From positions 1-64,000 of the forward strand of contig JAFDZA010000004.1 in NCBI GenBank assembly GCA_018267135.1: DNA of 64,000 nucleotides, read 5' to 3'. The stretch is from Bacteroidota bacterium (GTDB lineage: Bacteria > Bacteroidota > Bacteroidia > Cytophagales > Cyclobacteriaceae). Under the pieces are notes generated by a model that saw nothing but the letters and a program-made list of their open reading frames with translations, did no database searches and was not told where the DNA came from. This document shows positions 9,539-16,811 of the stretch, piece after piece. The first letter of the stretch is position 1; every line of letters begins with the position of its first letter. The position numbers and the translations under genes are program-made.

Positions 9539-10336
9539 GTGAGGATACGGATCGTTTTTTCCCTGAAAAACCGTGGGGCTTATGTGCCATTTCACCATCA
9601 GTTTTTGCTGGCTCAAACGGTAAAAGGCCTTGTTATGCTCGGAGCCAAACCGGAGTACTATACTTTTAACTATTATAATTTTTCAGGACTTAAAGGGCAA
9701 ACTAAAATAAGCCGGAAGGGGCTACACTTCTATTCATCTAAAGTTACGTTGGTATTTTCATCGCCCCACCGGGAGTTTGTAAACTATTTTTTAACTACTC
9801 TATTTTCTCAGAAAGAACTGATGATTGGCAATTTACAATTGGTGCCCGAGTCGCATGATGTAGAGCACCCCATTCTTTTTGCCGATACCATGAAGTTTTT
9901 GTGTATTTCTCCTATTGTGTTGCTGCCGGCTTCGTTTAATGATGAACAAGGCAAGCGTTTTATCTCGCCCGAGAGCGATGAATTTTCCGATTTTTTGTAC
10001 GACAACACTCTGGAGCGAATGGAAGCCATTAAAGAGTTTTCAACGGAAAAAGTTTCTGACTTCCATAAATTTCAATTGCTGGCCGATCATGATTATCTGT
10101 TAAAGATACAATCGGGTCATAAAAAATTTGCCCGCATTTACCCGCTGTACGATGCCGATGTAAAATACGAAGTGCGCGGCTATACTTTTCCGTTTACACT
10201 TTATGCCCCGCAGCCGGTTCAGCAGTTTATTTACGAAAACGGATTAGGATGTTACTCGCACAAAGGATTTGGCATGCTCGATGTAGCCCACGCCAATTCT
10301 TTGGCAAGAGAAGAAAGTATGGCTATGTATGCCTAA
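9539..10336 (+). CDS. cas6: Cas6-family CRISPR RNA endoribonuclease-like protein, orphan
   Basis: 265 residues with the layout of Cas6 (two ferredoxin-like RAMP domains). The N-terminal half contains PFHHQFLLAQTVKGLV (His18/His19 are candidates for the catalytic His), a G-L-HFYSSKVTLVFSSP strand and IGNLQLV. The middle has KFLCISPIVLLP, typical of the start of the second domain. The C-terminus has the Gly-rich RAMP loop ENGLGCYSHKGFGMLDV (about residues 236-252). Cas6 cleaves CRISPR precursor RNA in repeat hairpins. Here there is no other cas gene and no array in the 64 kb. The start is GTG at 9539; no in-frame ATG lies upstream. The 3' end is 2 bp from the stop of a convergent gene. Either a stand-alone nuclease acting on arrays elsewhere or a repurposed RNA-processing enzyme. 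Confidence 0.78.
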   Translation: MRIRIVFSLKNRGAYVPFHHQFLLAQTVKGLVMLGAKPEYYTFNYYNFSGLKGQTKISRKGLHFYSSKVTLVFSSPHREFVNYFLTTLFSQKELMIGNLQLVPESHDVEHPILFADTMKFLCISPIVLLPASFNDEQGKRFISPESDEFSDFLYDNTLERMEAIKEFSTEKVSDFHKFQLLADHDYLLKIQSGHKKFARIYPLYDADVKYEVRGYTFPFTLYAPQPVQQFIYENGLGCYSHKGFGMLDVAHANSLAREESMAMYA

Positions 10337-10338
10337 AT

Positions 10339-11649
10339 CTATCTGGGGTTAACCTGTATCAGGGCATATCCAATCAACAAGTCGGCATTAGGCCGGAAAG
10401 GGCGATTGTAAACAGCTACTTCGTATGTATTTTGGGTTTCAAAATGAGAACCTTCGATCGTAAAAGATTTTAACGTTTTCGATTCTACTACATATTGGTA
10501 TTCATAATATCCCTGTTTTAAATATTGACGCGATTCGTACAAACCGGTGGCTGCATTGTACTTCATTTTATTCTCGTTGCTGCGTTGGTAGTTATTGAAT
10601 TTACCTATTATATACACATCACCATCGTAAGGAGCATCCGCCTTCAATGAAAAATTAACATAGAGATAATTTCCGTTGATAGAAGGCTCGCCATAATCGA
10701 GATTGTCTATTATAAAATTGCCGTCATTGTCTTTGGTTTGAGAGTACATCTCGTTGCCACGCGAGGCATCGGTAAGCACATAAAGTTCATACGGCTTTAA
10801 GTTGCGAATCATTTTTCCGGTATTTACTCCGGGGGCATTTAATGAACGGAAATCGACAAAACGAAATTCGCTGCCTCCGTAAAATTGCTTGGAGTCGTCT
10901 GTATTTCTGTATTCCAACTGGCTTTGGTCATCGCGCACAAAAGAAGGAGGGAGGTTGATCTTCACATAATCCCATCGTTGGTTTTGCCGGATGTTTACAT
11001 GAACCGATTCAGTGGGGTTTATAATTTGAATATCTCCGTAACTGATTACAAAGTTAAAGGATTGTATTTGCCAGTTTAATGTACCCACGCCAATTTGCTG
11101 GTTGTCTTTCGATATTCCTATTTGGGTATCAAAAATCATCATGCGCTTAGACAGGATCAGGTTCTGCACATCATCGCGGTAAGCGATGAGCAGATAATTG
11201 CCCGGATATTTTACGGAAGGTACCTGAAACCGGTAATGGATGTAGCGCTCGTGTGTATTGCCCGACAGGGCATAGTCGTTGAGGGGAAACTCATTGTACA
11301 CATCCATAAATTCCAGATCGGCCAGCGTAGATTGTGTCCAGTCGTAGTTGCAGTGGATCAACTTTACATAGTAATTGTTTCGCTGATCCTGAAAATCGTC
11401 AAACTCCAGCAGTAGGTTTTGTTGCTGCACGGGGGCAGAGGAAGGCTGCAGGATATCTTGCGGATTGCCGGCCGAGGGATAAAGTTGCACGGTTTTTATC
11501 TGAGTCTCGTAAACTTTGTCGGTAAAAGAAAGTTTATTTTGTGCGAGGACTAAAGTTTGAGTAAGGCACAATACTATTATGAAAAATGATACCAGAAAGT
11601 TCTCAGACTCTTTGCATGCGTTTTCCGAAGTAAAAATCAAATTCTTCAT
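10339..11649 (-). CDS. DUF5103 / type IX secretion plug-like protein
   Basis: 436 residues with an N-terminal signal sequence ending near VLAQ (residue 36). The mature region, all beta-rich, starts KLSFTDKVYETQIKTVQLYP and continues with LLLEFDDF, YYVKLIHCNYDWTQS and FPLNDYALSG, the recognisable start of DUF5103. Members are annotated as the T9SS plug protein that closes the periplasmic or external side of the SprA translocon. Exported to the periplasm or outer membrane face. Convergent with the Cas6-like gene. The function as a T9SS component is from family knowledge; nothing in the immediate neighbourhood encodes another translocon part. Confidence 0.82.
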   Translation of the reverse strand: MKNLIFTSENACKESENFLVSFFIIVLCLTQTLVLAQNKLSFTDKVYETQIKTVQLYPSAGNPQDILQPSSAPVQQQNLLLEFDDFQDQRNNYYVKLIHCNYDWTQSTLADLEFMDVYNEFPLNDYALSGNTHERYIHYRFQVPSVKYPGNYLLIAYRDDVQNLILSKRMMIFDTQIGISKDNQQIGVGTLNWQIQSFNFVISYGDIQIINPTESVHVNIRQNQRWDYVKINLPPSFVRDDQSQLEYRNTDDSKQFYGGSEFRFVDFRSLNAPGVNTGKMIRNLKPYELYVLTDASRGNEMYSQTKDNDGNFIIDNLDYGEPSINGNYLYVNFSLKADAPYDGDVYIIGKFNNYQRSNENKMKYNAATGLYESRQYLKQGYYEYQYVVESKTLKSFTIEGSHFETQNTYEVAVYNRPFRPNADLLIGYALIQVNPR

Positions 11650-11756
11650 GGCTCAAAACTAAGTGATAAATCTTATCCATCAACGATCGAAGGGTTGCCA
11701 ACTATAACGTTTCGTAACGTAGCTTATTTTGAATTTGTCCTTTTAATTCGCCTGTG

Positions 11757-11773
11757 GTGTAACAATTTTACAC
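11757..11773. promoter_or_regulatory. Palindrome upstream of the YVTN protein gene, possible operator
   Basis: GTGTAA (11757-11762), N5, TTACAC (11768-11773): a perfect inverted repeat overlapping the likely -33 region of the gene at 11821. It could bind a dimeric regulator; no regulator gene is adjacent. Confidence 0.35.
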
Positions 11774-11799
11774 AAAAGACAACCGCTTTATTAAATTTG
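11766..11799 (+). promoter_or_regulatory. Probable promoter of the YVTN beta-propeller gene
   Basis: TTTT at 11766-11769 (one mismatch to TTTG), a spacer of about 21 bp, and TAAATTTG at 11792-11799, a perfect -7 match, 21 bp before the ATG at 11821. Confidence 0.45.
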
Positions 11800-11820
11800 A
11801 AATAGCAAAAAATCTTTTTT

Positions 11821-12894
11821 ATGAAAATAATAAAATCATTTTTATCAAATGTAGTCATTGTTTTTGGGGTTGCATTCATTGCTGCATCAATGGTGTGCAA
11901 GGCTCAATCCGCACCGCGCAAAGCATTGTTGGCACTTTCAAAAGCCAATCATACTTTGGCTATAGTTGATGCCGAAAAATTAAATGTGGTTGCTCGCATA
12001 CCAGTGGGTGAAGACCCGCACGAAATCATTTCTTCTTCGGATGGAAAAACGGCTTACGTTTCTATTTATGGCGGAGGCAGTTTGCATGAACTGAATGTGA
12101 TAGACCTTATGTCGCAAAAGCCATCGCTCAATGTTGATACACGACCATTGTTTGGTCCGCACGGAATAACATTTGTCAACGGAAAAGTTTGGTTCAGTGC
12201 TGAAGGTTCTAAAGCTGTTGGCCGATATGACCCAATAGCTAACAAATTGGATTGGAGCATGGGAACGGGCGAAGACAGAACGCACATGATTTATGTTACT
12301 GCCAATGGAAAAAGAATTTATACTACCAATGTTTCTTCAGGAACGGTGAGTATTTTGGTTGATACCTTGATTTCTTTTATGCCACCTCCTGGAATGAAAC
12401 CGCCTGTAGGAAATTCGCCTCCTTCTTTTGCAAGACCACGTGCGAATTGGAATCAAACTATTGTAAAGACAGCAAGAGGCGCTGAAGGATTTGATGTATC
12501 GCCCGACAGCACTGAATTATGGACGGCTTCCGCAGAAGATGGTTTTATCTATGTTATCAATCTTAAATCAAAAAAATTGACAGATAAGATTGATGCCAAA
12601 GTTTTAGGAGCAAACCGTTTGAAGTTTACACCCAATGGCAAGTTGGCATTCATTTCAAGTTTACGCTCGGGCACTCTTTTTATTTATGATGTTAAATCAC
12701 ATAAAGAGGTTAAACAATTAAACATCGGACATGGTGCTTCTGGAATTGTGATGGACCCCGATGGCTCGCGTGCATTTGTTGCTTGCACGCCCGATAATTA
12801 TGTAGCTGTTATCGATTTGAAAACATTAGAAGTAATTCATCGCATTGATGTGAGGCAAGAACCTGATGGATTGGCGTGGGCGATTCGGCTTTAA
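11821..12894 (+). CDS. Secreted YncE-like beta-propeller protein (YVTN repeats)
   Basis: 357 residues. A signal peptide runs to about residue 30 (SMVCKAQS). The rest is a seven-bladed propeller made of YVTN/YncE-type repeats: VARIPVGEDPHEIISSSDGK, GPHGITFVNGKVWFSAEGSK, GFDVSPDSTELW, ANRLKFTPNGKLAFISS, and GHGASGIVMDPDGSRAF. Such periplasmic proteins bind ligands or DNA (YncE) or serve as scaffolds; no catalytic motif is visible. It stands alone on the plus strand, bounded downstream by the palindrome-rich accessory stretch. Substrate unknown. Confidence 0.85.
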   Translation: MKIIKSFLSNVVIVFGVAFIAASMVCKAQSAPRKALLALSKANHTLAIVDAEKLNVVARIPVGEDPHEIISSSDGKTAYVSIYGGGSLHELNVIDLMSQKPSLNVDTRPLFGPHGITFVNGKVWFSAEGSKAVGRYDPIANKLDWSMGTGEDRTHMIYVTANGKRIYTTNVSSGTVSILVDTLISFMPPPGMKPPVGNSPPSFARPRANWNQTIVKTARGAEGFDVSPDSTELWTASAEDGFIYVINLKSKKLTDKIDAKVLGANRLKFTPNGKLAFISSLRSGTLFIYDVKSHKEVKQLNIGHGASGIVMDPDGSRAFVACTPDNYVAVIDLKTLEVIHRIDVRQEPDGLAWAIRL

Positions 12895-12974
12895 TTATTT
12901 TAATGACAACTGATTCGGGCCTTTACACAGTTAGTTAGACACTACCTATGTACAACTTTAATTCCTGTGCCAAC

Positions 12975-13030
12975 GTTGGTGTTCTTCACCAACGTTTTGT
13001 TTTATAAACGTGTTGGTGAAGAACACCAAC
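12975..13030. repeat. Perfect 19-bp inverted repeat, attC-like or terminator-like element
   Basis: Arms GTTGGTGTTCTTCACCAAC (12975-12993) and its exact reverse complement (13012-13030) enclose an 18-base loop; each arm is itself partly palindromic (GTTGGTG...CACCAAC). The right flank shares 17 bases with 14010-14026. It separates the YVTN gene from the minus-strand accessory genes and sits just after the stop of the gene at 13043. Confidence 0.8.
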
Positions 13031-13040
13031 ACGGACGAGG
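13024..13040. repeat. 17-bp direct repeat, copy 1
   Basis: CACCAACACGGACGAGG, identical to 14010-14026 and in the same orientation. The two copies bracket the 298-residue gene, as boundary elements of a cassette would. Confidence 0.85.
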
Positions 13041-13042
13041 GG

Positions 13043-13939
13043 TCATTCTAAAATAATTCTTTTTTTAAGTCTCTTATAGTAGCCAATGTCGCCTACACAT
13101 GACTGATAGTCCCTTGCGTCAACTATTCCTACAACAATACCACTTGAAATAAGAACCCACACCGCACCATAATTCATACTATAACAATTCTCCGCTCTTG
13201 GCTTACCACATACCTGTAAAACTTCTTCTGGTGTCATACCGATGCGAACATTTGTCACCGCTATACTTGTTGCTTCCTTCATTTTCTTTTCGATTTCTTC
13301 TATTTCTGATAAGAGACGTTTCCCTTGTGCTTGGTATGAAGTCAATTGTTGTTTTGATTCAATCAATTGCTGATTCAAAGTATTTAATGAGGTCTGGGTT
13401 GAATCAATTTTCTTTTGTTGAACAGTCAGCTGCTTCTTAAGTCCGTTAAGTTCATAATTTTTTAGCGTGAGTTTGTTATTTGAATTTTTTAGCAATATCT
13501 TAAGGCTATCAACTGCCTCACTGCTTTTTCTTACAGAAAGTGTTTGGTTAATCCTACGCAATACTTCCTCTGGGTCAGCTATTATTTCAGCTTTGATATA
13601 ATATTCATAGCCATCCCAACGCTCTTCTAATATTTTAGTTTCGGTGATGCCAGTACTTAAAGTCTTGATTTCATTTGTAAAGAAATCTTTGGTTATTACG
13701 CCATTCTTATCTGTCACCACATGGTTTACATAACTCTCAACGTAAGTACCTAACTCTTCAATCAACATGGCTTTTACTTCAGTTAAGGCCTTTTGCCGTG
13801 AAGAAACTTTACTGTCCGTTTCACTTGCTTTGTAATAGTATTCTCTGATGAATGTCTTTTTTTGTGCAAATAAGTCATGGATAACCAATTGCATTACTAT
13901 AAAACAAAGTAGATGTCCAAATGAAAATCTTGGCCTCAT
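13043..13939 (-). CDS. Exported coiled-coil protein with BamE/SmpA-like C-terminal motif
   Basis: 298 residues. A hydrophobic signal peptide ends near LFAQ (residue 25). Residues about 30-130 form an alpha/beta region (EYYYKASETDSKVSSRQKAL, EERWDGYEYYIKAEIIAD) resembling domains seen in lipoprotein-processing proteins, though I cannot name the family. Residues about 150-215 form a coiled coil. The end contains TNVRIGMTPEEVLQVCGKPR, the core of the SmpA/OmlA (BamE) fold. Probably periplasmic. It lies between two copies of a 17-bp direct repeat, in line with acquisition as a unit, and its function is unknown. Confidence 0.7.
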   Translation of the reverse strand: MRPRFSFGHLLCFIVMQLVIHDLFAQKKTFIREYYYKASETDSKVSSRQKALTEVKAMLIEELGTYVESYVNHVVTDKNGVITKDFFTNEIKTLSTGITETKILEERWDGYEYYIKAEIIADPEEVLRRINQTLSVRKSSEAVDSLKILLKNSNNKLTLKNYELNGLKKQLTVQQKKIDSTQTSLNTLNQQLIESKQQLTSYQAQGKRLLSEIEEIEKKMKEATSIAVTNVRIGMTPEEVLQVCGKPRAENCYSMNYGAVWVLISSGIVVGIVDARDYQSCVGDIGYYKRLKKRIILE

Positions 13940-14009
13940 ATCTAAATCATTAAGTTAATTGCATATAAAACATCTTTGAACTTGATAAAATTGTTCTAGA
14001 CTCTATTAT

Positions 14010-14050
14010 CACCAACACGGACGAGGTGTAATACCTTGTTAGCAACAGGC
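14010..14050 (-). repeat. Partial attC-like element with 17-bp direct repeat copy 2
   Basis: Read on the minus strand this begins GCCTGTTGCTAACAAGG and runs into the 17-bp repeat at 14010-14026, which continues at 13024-13040 into the large inverted repeat. The CTAAC end is shared with the element at 14645-14784. It marks the boundary between the 159-residue and 298-residue genes. Confidence 0.5.
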
Positions 14051-14089
14051 ATATTTTCTATTCAGTATAATTTTAAGTCGTGACAAGTT

Positions 14090-14566
14090 TTACATCTTTA
14101 AAATATTTTCCCCTGTCAAACGCTTAAACGTAAGATTCATTTTTTCCCAAGTTTTTGGATATTGGTTGCTTCCGTCAATGTGTTTTACCGTTCCATCGTG
14201 AAAGGCAATCATGATGCTCCATTTATGACCACCATCAATATTCAGATTGTTATATTTTCCTTCCCAACTGTTAAAGCCGTTTTTATCAGCATCTGATAAA
14301 AACGAAACCACCTTGTCATCAGTGAAATTCTCCACAAAATCATAACCTTCATTTTTTGTAGACCCATTACGCTCTTTACTGCTAATACTAGCATCGTACT
14401 TCCAGAAAGATTTGTTTTTTATATCTATCTTATACTCAAGCCATGGCCGGAAAATATGATAATGACAAACGTAGATAGCATCTATTCTAACTTTCTCCTC
14501 TTTCTGAGCATTAGCACGAGAGAATAGCATAGTATATGTTATAATTATTGATAATAAATAGTTCAT
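14090..14566 (-). CDS. Small exported hypothetical protein
   Basis: From the ATG at 14566 the protein has about 158 residues; a start 11 codons upstream is possible but places charged residues before the signal sequence. The N-terminus MNYLLSIIITYTMLFSRANA is a signal peptide ending around residue 20. The mature part is rich in Trp, Tyr and Lys, with LEYKIDIKNKSFWKYDAS, NFTDDKVVSFLSDADKNGF and a GGHKWSIMIAFHDGTVKHID segment that looks like a small beta-sheet domain. I do not recognise the family. It is one of the intact genes in the accessory stretch. Confidence 0.65.
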   Translation of the reverse strand: MNYLLSIIITYTMLFSRANAQKEEKVRIDAIYVCHYHIFRPWLEYKIDIKNKSFWKYDASISSKERNGSTKNEGYDFVENFTDDKVVSFLSDADKNGFNSWEGKYNNLNIDGGHKWSIMIAFHDGTVKHIDGSNQYPKTWEKMNLTFKRLTGENILKM

Positions 14567-14644
14567 TTTTATTATTTCTTTCAACCTCTTGTGTTGCACT
14601 TATTAGTTGAACTTAGATATTATTAGTCCGATGTTCGCACTTAT

Positions 14645-14784
14645 TGCAGCTAACGATAGGCAACTTTCGTTCGGGCGGGAAACCGAAGCTCGTCTGCTGA
14701 ATTTATTACTAATGTTTAATCGAAGAACTAATGTTGAGTTTTGCACTTCAGCCAGCCTGACGCAAAACTGTTTGTTATCAGCAG
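14645..14784 (-). repeat. 140-bp imperfect palindrome, attC-like recombination site candidate
   Basis: The two ends are imperfect inverted repeats. On the plus strand the left end begins TGCAGCTAACGATAGGCAAC; the reverse complement of the right end begins CTGCTGATAACAAACAG. Both continue with TTTCGTTCGGGCGGG-like versus TTTTGCGTCAGGCTGG-like blocks and then GAAGC/GAAGTGC. The terminal TAAC/GTTA boxes, the imperfect pairing and the position after a gene's stop resemble integron attC sites. No integrase gene is in the window. Confidence 0.45.
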
Positions 14785-14793
14785 TCCTTTTTT

Positions 14794-15231
14794 TTAATAT
14801 CGCATTCTCCAGCCAGTTATTAGTCCGTTCTCAACGGTGAACAAGAAGTTGGCTTTGTTTGTGTAGCCACGGCTTGAATATTGTCCTTTTACAACCACAT
14901 CATTTTTACTAATTACGGTAAATTCAGGATTTGTAACTTTTCCTTGACGCTCAATTATGTCACTTTCTAACTATTTTTTGGTTTCTTCGGCTGTTTTCAT
15001 TATTCCGTCTGCTCCATACGCTTGGTTTGCTGTTTTAGCAAATTGAGCTCGGATAAGCTTAGCATTTTCTGCTTTCATAGCTTCAATCAAAGCTTTTACG
15101 GGTTTTAATATCGTTTCGTCTTGTATTTTGTTTTCTTTTTTACTTTTCTCTGTATTTTGATTGTTTTTTGTTTGCTGTCCGCAAGCAGTGAGCGAAAGCG
15201 AACAAACTAAAACCAGTGTTAATATTTTCAT
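14794..15231 (-). pseudogene. NTF2/SnoaL-like lipoprotein, interrupted by in-frame TAG
   Basis: The frame from 15231 begins with a lipoprotein signal (SLSLTACGQQ, Cys17), then VKALIEAMKAENAKLIRAQF, typical of NTF2-like proteins. A TAG at 14971-14973 (codon 87) stops it, but the same frame continues another 58 codons to TAA at 14794-14796 with family-like sequence (LESDIIERQGKVTNPEF, VVVKGQYSSRGYTN, FLFTVENGLITGWRMRY). The stop sits just before LESDII, where I would expect Trp, so one TGG-to-TAG change explains it. The full frame gives 145 residues, a normal length. It could be a recent pseudogene, an assembly error or a read-through gene. It lies 4 bp downstream of the membrane protein gene at 15236 and probably shared its transcript. 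Confidence 0.75.
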
Positions 15232-15235
15232 ATTT

Positions 15236-15586
15236 TTAATTATTTTTCAAAGGATGTTGCAGATAGATGATTACTAAATTAAGTAGTAAAAAAGGTATTT
15301 CTATCGCTACACCTTTTAGGTCTTTGTTCAATAATTGCAGACAGATAATCATCAATATTCCTGCTGCCATCAGGAAATTTCCCCACACGAATGTTTTGGG
15401 AAATAATATCAAAACCGAAGCTAGTAATGTTATTGCCCCGTTGATGACAACGGCATTTTTACTAAAATTCCATTTGCCAAACATTTCCAGCATTTCAGGT
15501 TTTGCAGTAAGCATATTCCAACCGTGTTTTGTTCCCATAAATACAGCTACAAGAATTAGAATAGTGTTGATTATTTTTAGTATCAT
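15236..15586 (-). CDS. Small four-helix membrane protein, DoxX-like
   Basis: 116 residues from the ATG at 15586 (a TTG nine codons upstream is possible). Four hydrophobic segments are seen: [56 protein letters not shown] and a final FLLLNLVIIYL. The GTKHGWNML loop after helix 1 and overall size recall the DoxX-like family of inner membrane proteins, often redox-linked, but no diagnostic residue decides it. It is intact and directly upstream of the interrupted NTF2-like lipoprotein gene. Confidence 0.65.
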   Translation of the reverse strand: MILKIINTILILVAVFMGTKHGWNMLTAKPEMLEMFGKWNFSKNAVVINGAITLLASVLILFPKTFVWGNFLMAAGILMIICLQLLNKDLKGVAIEIPFLLLNLVIIYLQHPLKNN

Positions 15587-15655
15587 CGTTATAAGATTTA
15601 TAATAAAAGGCAAATAACTTAGTCATTTCCTTTCTAAAAATACAAAATTGTTTTT

Positions 15656-15994
15656 TTATCTTGTTGTGTAGCCACCATTTGCAAAAATGGTTTGTTCTGT
15701 AATCCACTAGCCATCAGTAACTAAGAACTCTACCAATGGTGCGATGTCTTTAATATCTGTTAACCCACCCAAATCAGATGCTTGTTTGTGGTAAGCAACG
15801 GCATCATCACTTTCTTGTCCATAAAAGAAGGGAGTGTCCATTGGATCCGGTGCAACTGCTGTAACAGAAATTCCACGAGAGCCAAATTCTTTAGAAGCTG
15901 CTCTGGTAAAATGTTCTACTGGTGCTTTTGCTCCTGCATAAGTAGAACGGTTTGCGGCTTGGCGAAGTGACGAATTTTTAGCACAAAAGTTCAA
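15656..15994 (-). pseudogene. C-terminal fragment of short-chain dehydrogenase, with in-frame TAG
   Basis: Only the last third of a short-chain dehydrogenase/reductase remains: TYAGAKAPVEHFTRAASKEF carries the YxxxK catalytic motif, then SRGISVTAVAPDPMDTPFFY and LTDIKDIAPLVEFLVTDG. The NAD-binding Rossmann half (TGxxxGIG) is absent; upstream is attC-like DNA. A TAG at 15707-15709 replaces the first Trp of the DGWW motif known in this SDR group; the frame then continues WITEQTIFANGGYTTR to TAA at 15656-15658. Both the missing N-terminus and the stop mark it as non-functional. Truncation at the palindromic element suggests recombination there. Confidence 0.85.
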
Positions 15995-16036
15995 TTGAAG
16001 AACTGTCTTGAACCTGCAACAAAACTGTCATACGAA

Positions 16037-16077
16037 GCACTGAACCCGCCATTACGCCAAACCGCTGTTATCTGCTG
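16037..16077 (-). repeat. Half of an attC-like element
   Basis: On the minus strand it reads GCAGATAACAGCGGTTTGGC then GTAATGGCGGGTTCAGTGC. This lines up with the right half of the 14645-14784 element (GCTGATAACA-..GTTTTGCGT..AGTGC). It follows the stop of the gene at 16090 and abuts the truncated SDR, so the matching half seems lost. Confidence 0.45.
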
Positions 16078-16089
16078 TGTTTTTGTCTG

Positions 16090-16776
16090 TCAAGTCGTTG
16101 CCTTATTTAATTGTTCGTCAAACCAAATAAGTTCATTCGGAATTTTCTTTTGTAAATATTCATTCCAACTACTCCAGCTAAACATTTGGCTTGTATGTCG
16201 GATAAATATTAGCTGTGTTTCGTTCTTGTCTTTGTCTTTTAACACTGCTATCTTTGCATAGGCATTACGGATGTAATCTTCCCATTTCACTCCATCAGTA
16301 GAAAATTCTGTGCCTTGAACTGCGTGTGCAAGTGAATTTGCTGCACTTGTCCCAATAAACAGACAAGTCTTTGGTTTAAGCAATTGAATAATTTCCAAAA
16401 ACGGAAACCAACTATTGTAGAAGTCATCATAGCTTGGTCGTCCTTTGCTAGTTTCCATTGGTCGTTGAATGAAATTATAAAACGAAACTAAATTCCAAAA
16501 GGTCGGACTGTCAAATTCGTCATTCCTAAATAATGCTCTATGTAAGTTCGGAAATATTTTTGTTCCATAATACCTACGTTCTATCGCAAGCTCTTCAATA
16601 ACTTCCCTTGTGAAAGTAGGCGAGTTGTTTTTCTCAATAGAGTCAGGCGTATTGTCGTGGTAGTGGCTTTCGCCAACAATTAGAAGTTTATTGTCAATTG
16701 AAATGGAATTGAAACGGTCACCAACCCAAGGCAACCACTTCAAATTCTTAACTTGTAAAAATTGTTCATCTGCCAT
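16090..16776 (-). CDS. Uracil-DNA-glycosylase-fold-like protein of unknown function
   Basis: 228 residues, no signal peptide, apparently intact. LLIVGESHYHDNTPDS (about residues 31-46) and a later KTCLFIGTSAANSL are in the order of the two conserved strands of uracil-DNA-glycosylase-like folds (cf. VGExPG and the later strand), and LIFIRHTSQMFSWSSW resembles the final HPS-type motif. The catalytic Asp/Asn of true uracil-DNA glycosylases is not evident, so a DNA-repair activity is not claimed. It is the best-preserved gene of the accessory stretch, with an attC-like half element right after its stop codon. Confidence 0.6.
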   Translation of the reverse strand: MADEQFLQVKNLKWLPWVGDRFNSISIDNKLLIVGESHYHDNTPDSIEKNNSPTFTREVIEELAIERRYYGTKIFPNLHRALFRNDEFDSPTFWNLVSFYNFIQRPMETSKGRPSYDDFYNSWFPFLEIIQLLKPKTCLFIGTSAANSLAHAVQGTEFSTDGVKWEDYIRNAYAKIAVLKDKDKNETQLIFIRHTSQMFSWSSWNEYLQKKIPNELIWFDEQLNKATT

Positions 16777-16811
16777 TGTGTTACAGTTTTGTCTATGAGT
16801 GAAAAGTTGCG

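Noticed and set aside
15495-15707. 70-codon frame overlapping the DoxX-like gene and the SDR fragment
   Set aside because: It is another frame of the two real features and shows no protein-like pattern.
14794-15994. Genome-wide recoding of TAG to Trp
   Set aside because: Core genes in the window such as murA, ychF, ald and the acyl-CoA reductase use TAG as their natural stop, so only local read-through or mutation remains possible.
16090-16776. Firm call of uracil-DNA glycosylase
   Set aside because: The strand order fits the fold, but the catalytic water-activating motif is not visible, so only fold-likeness is stated.
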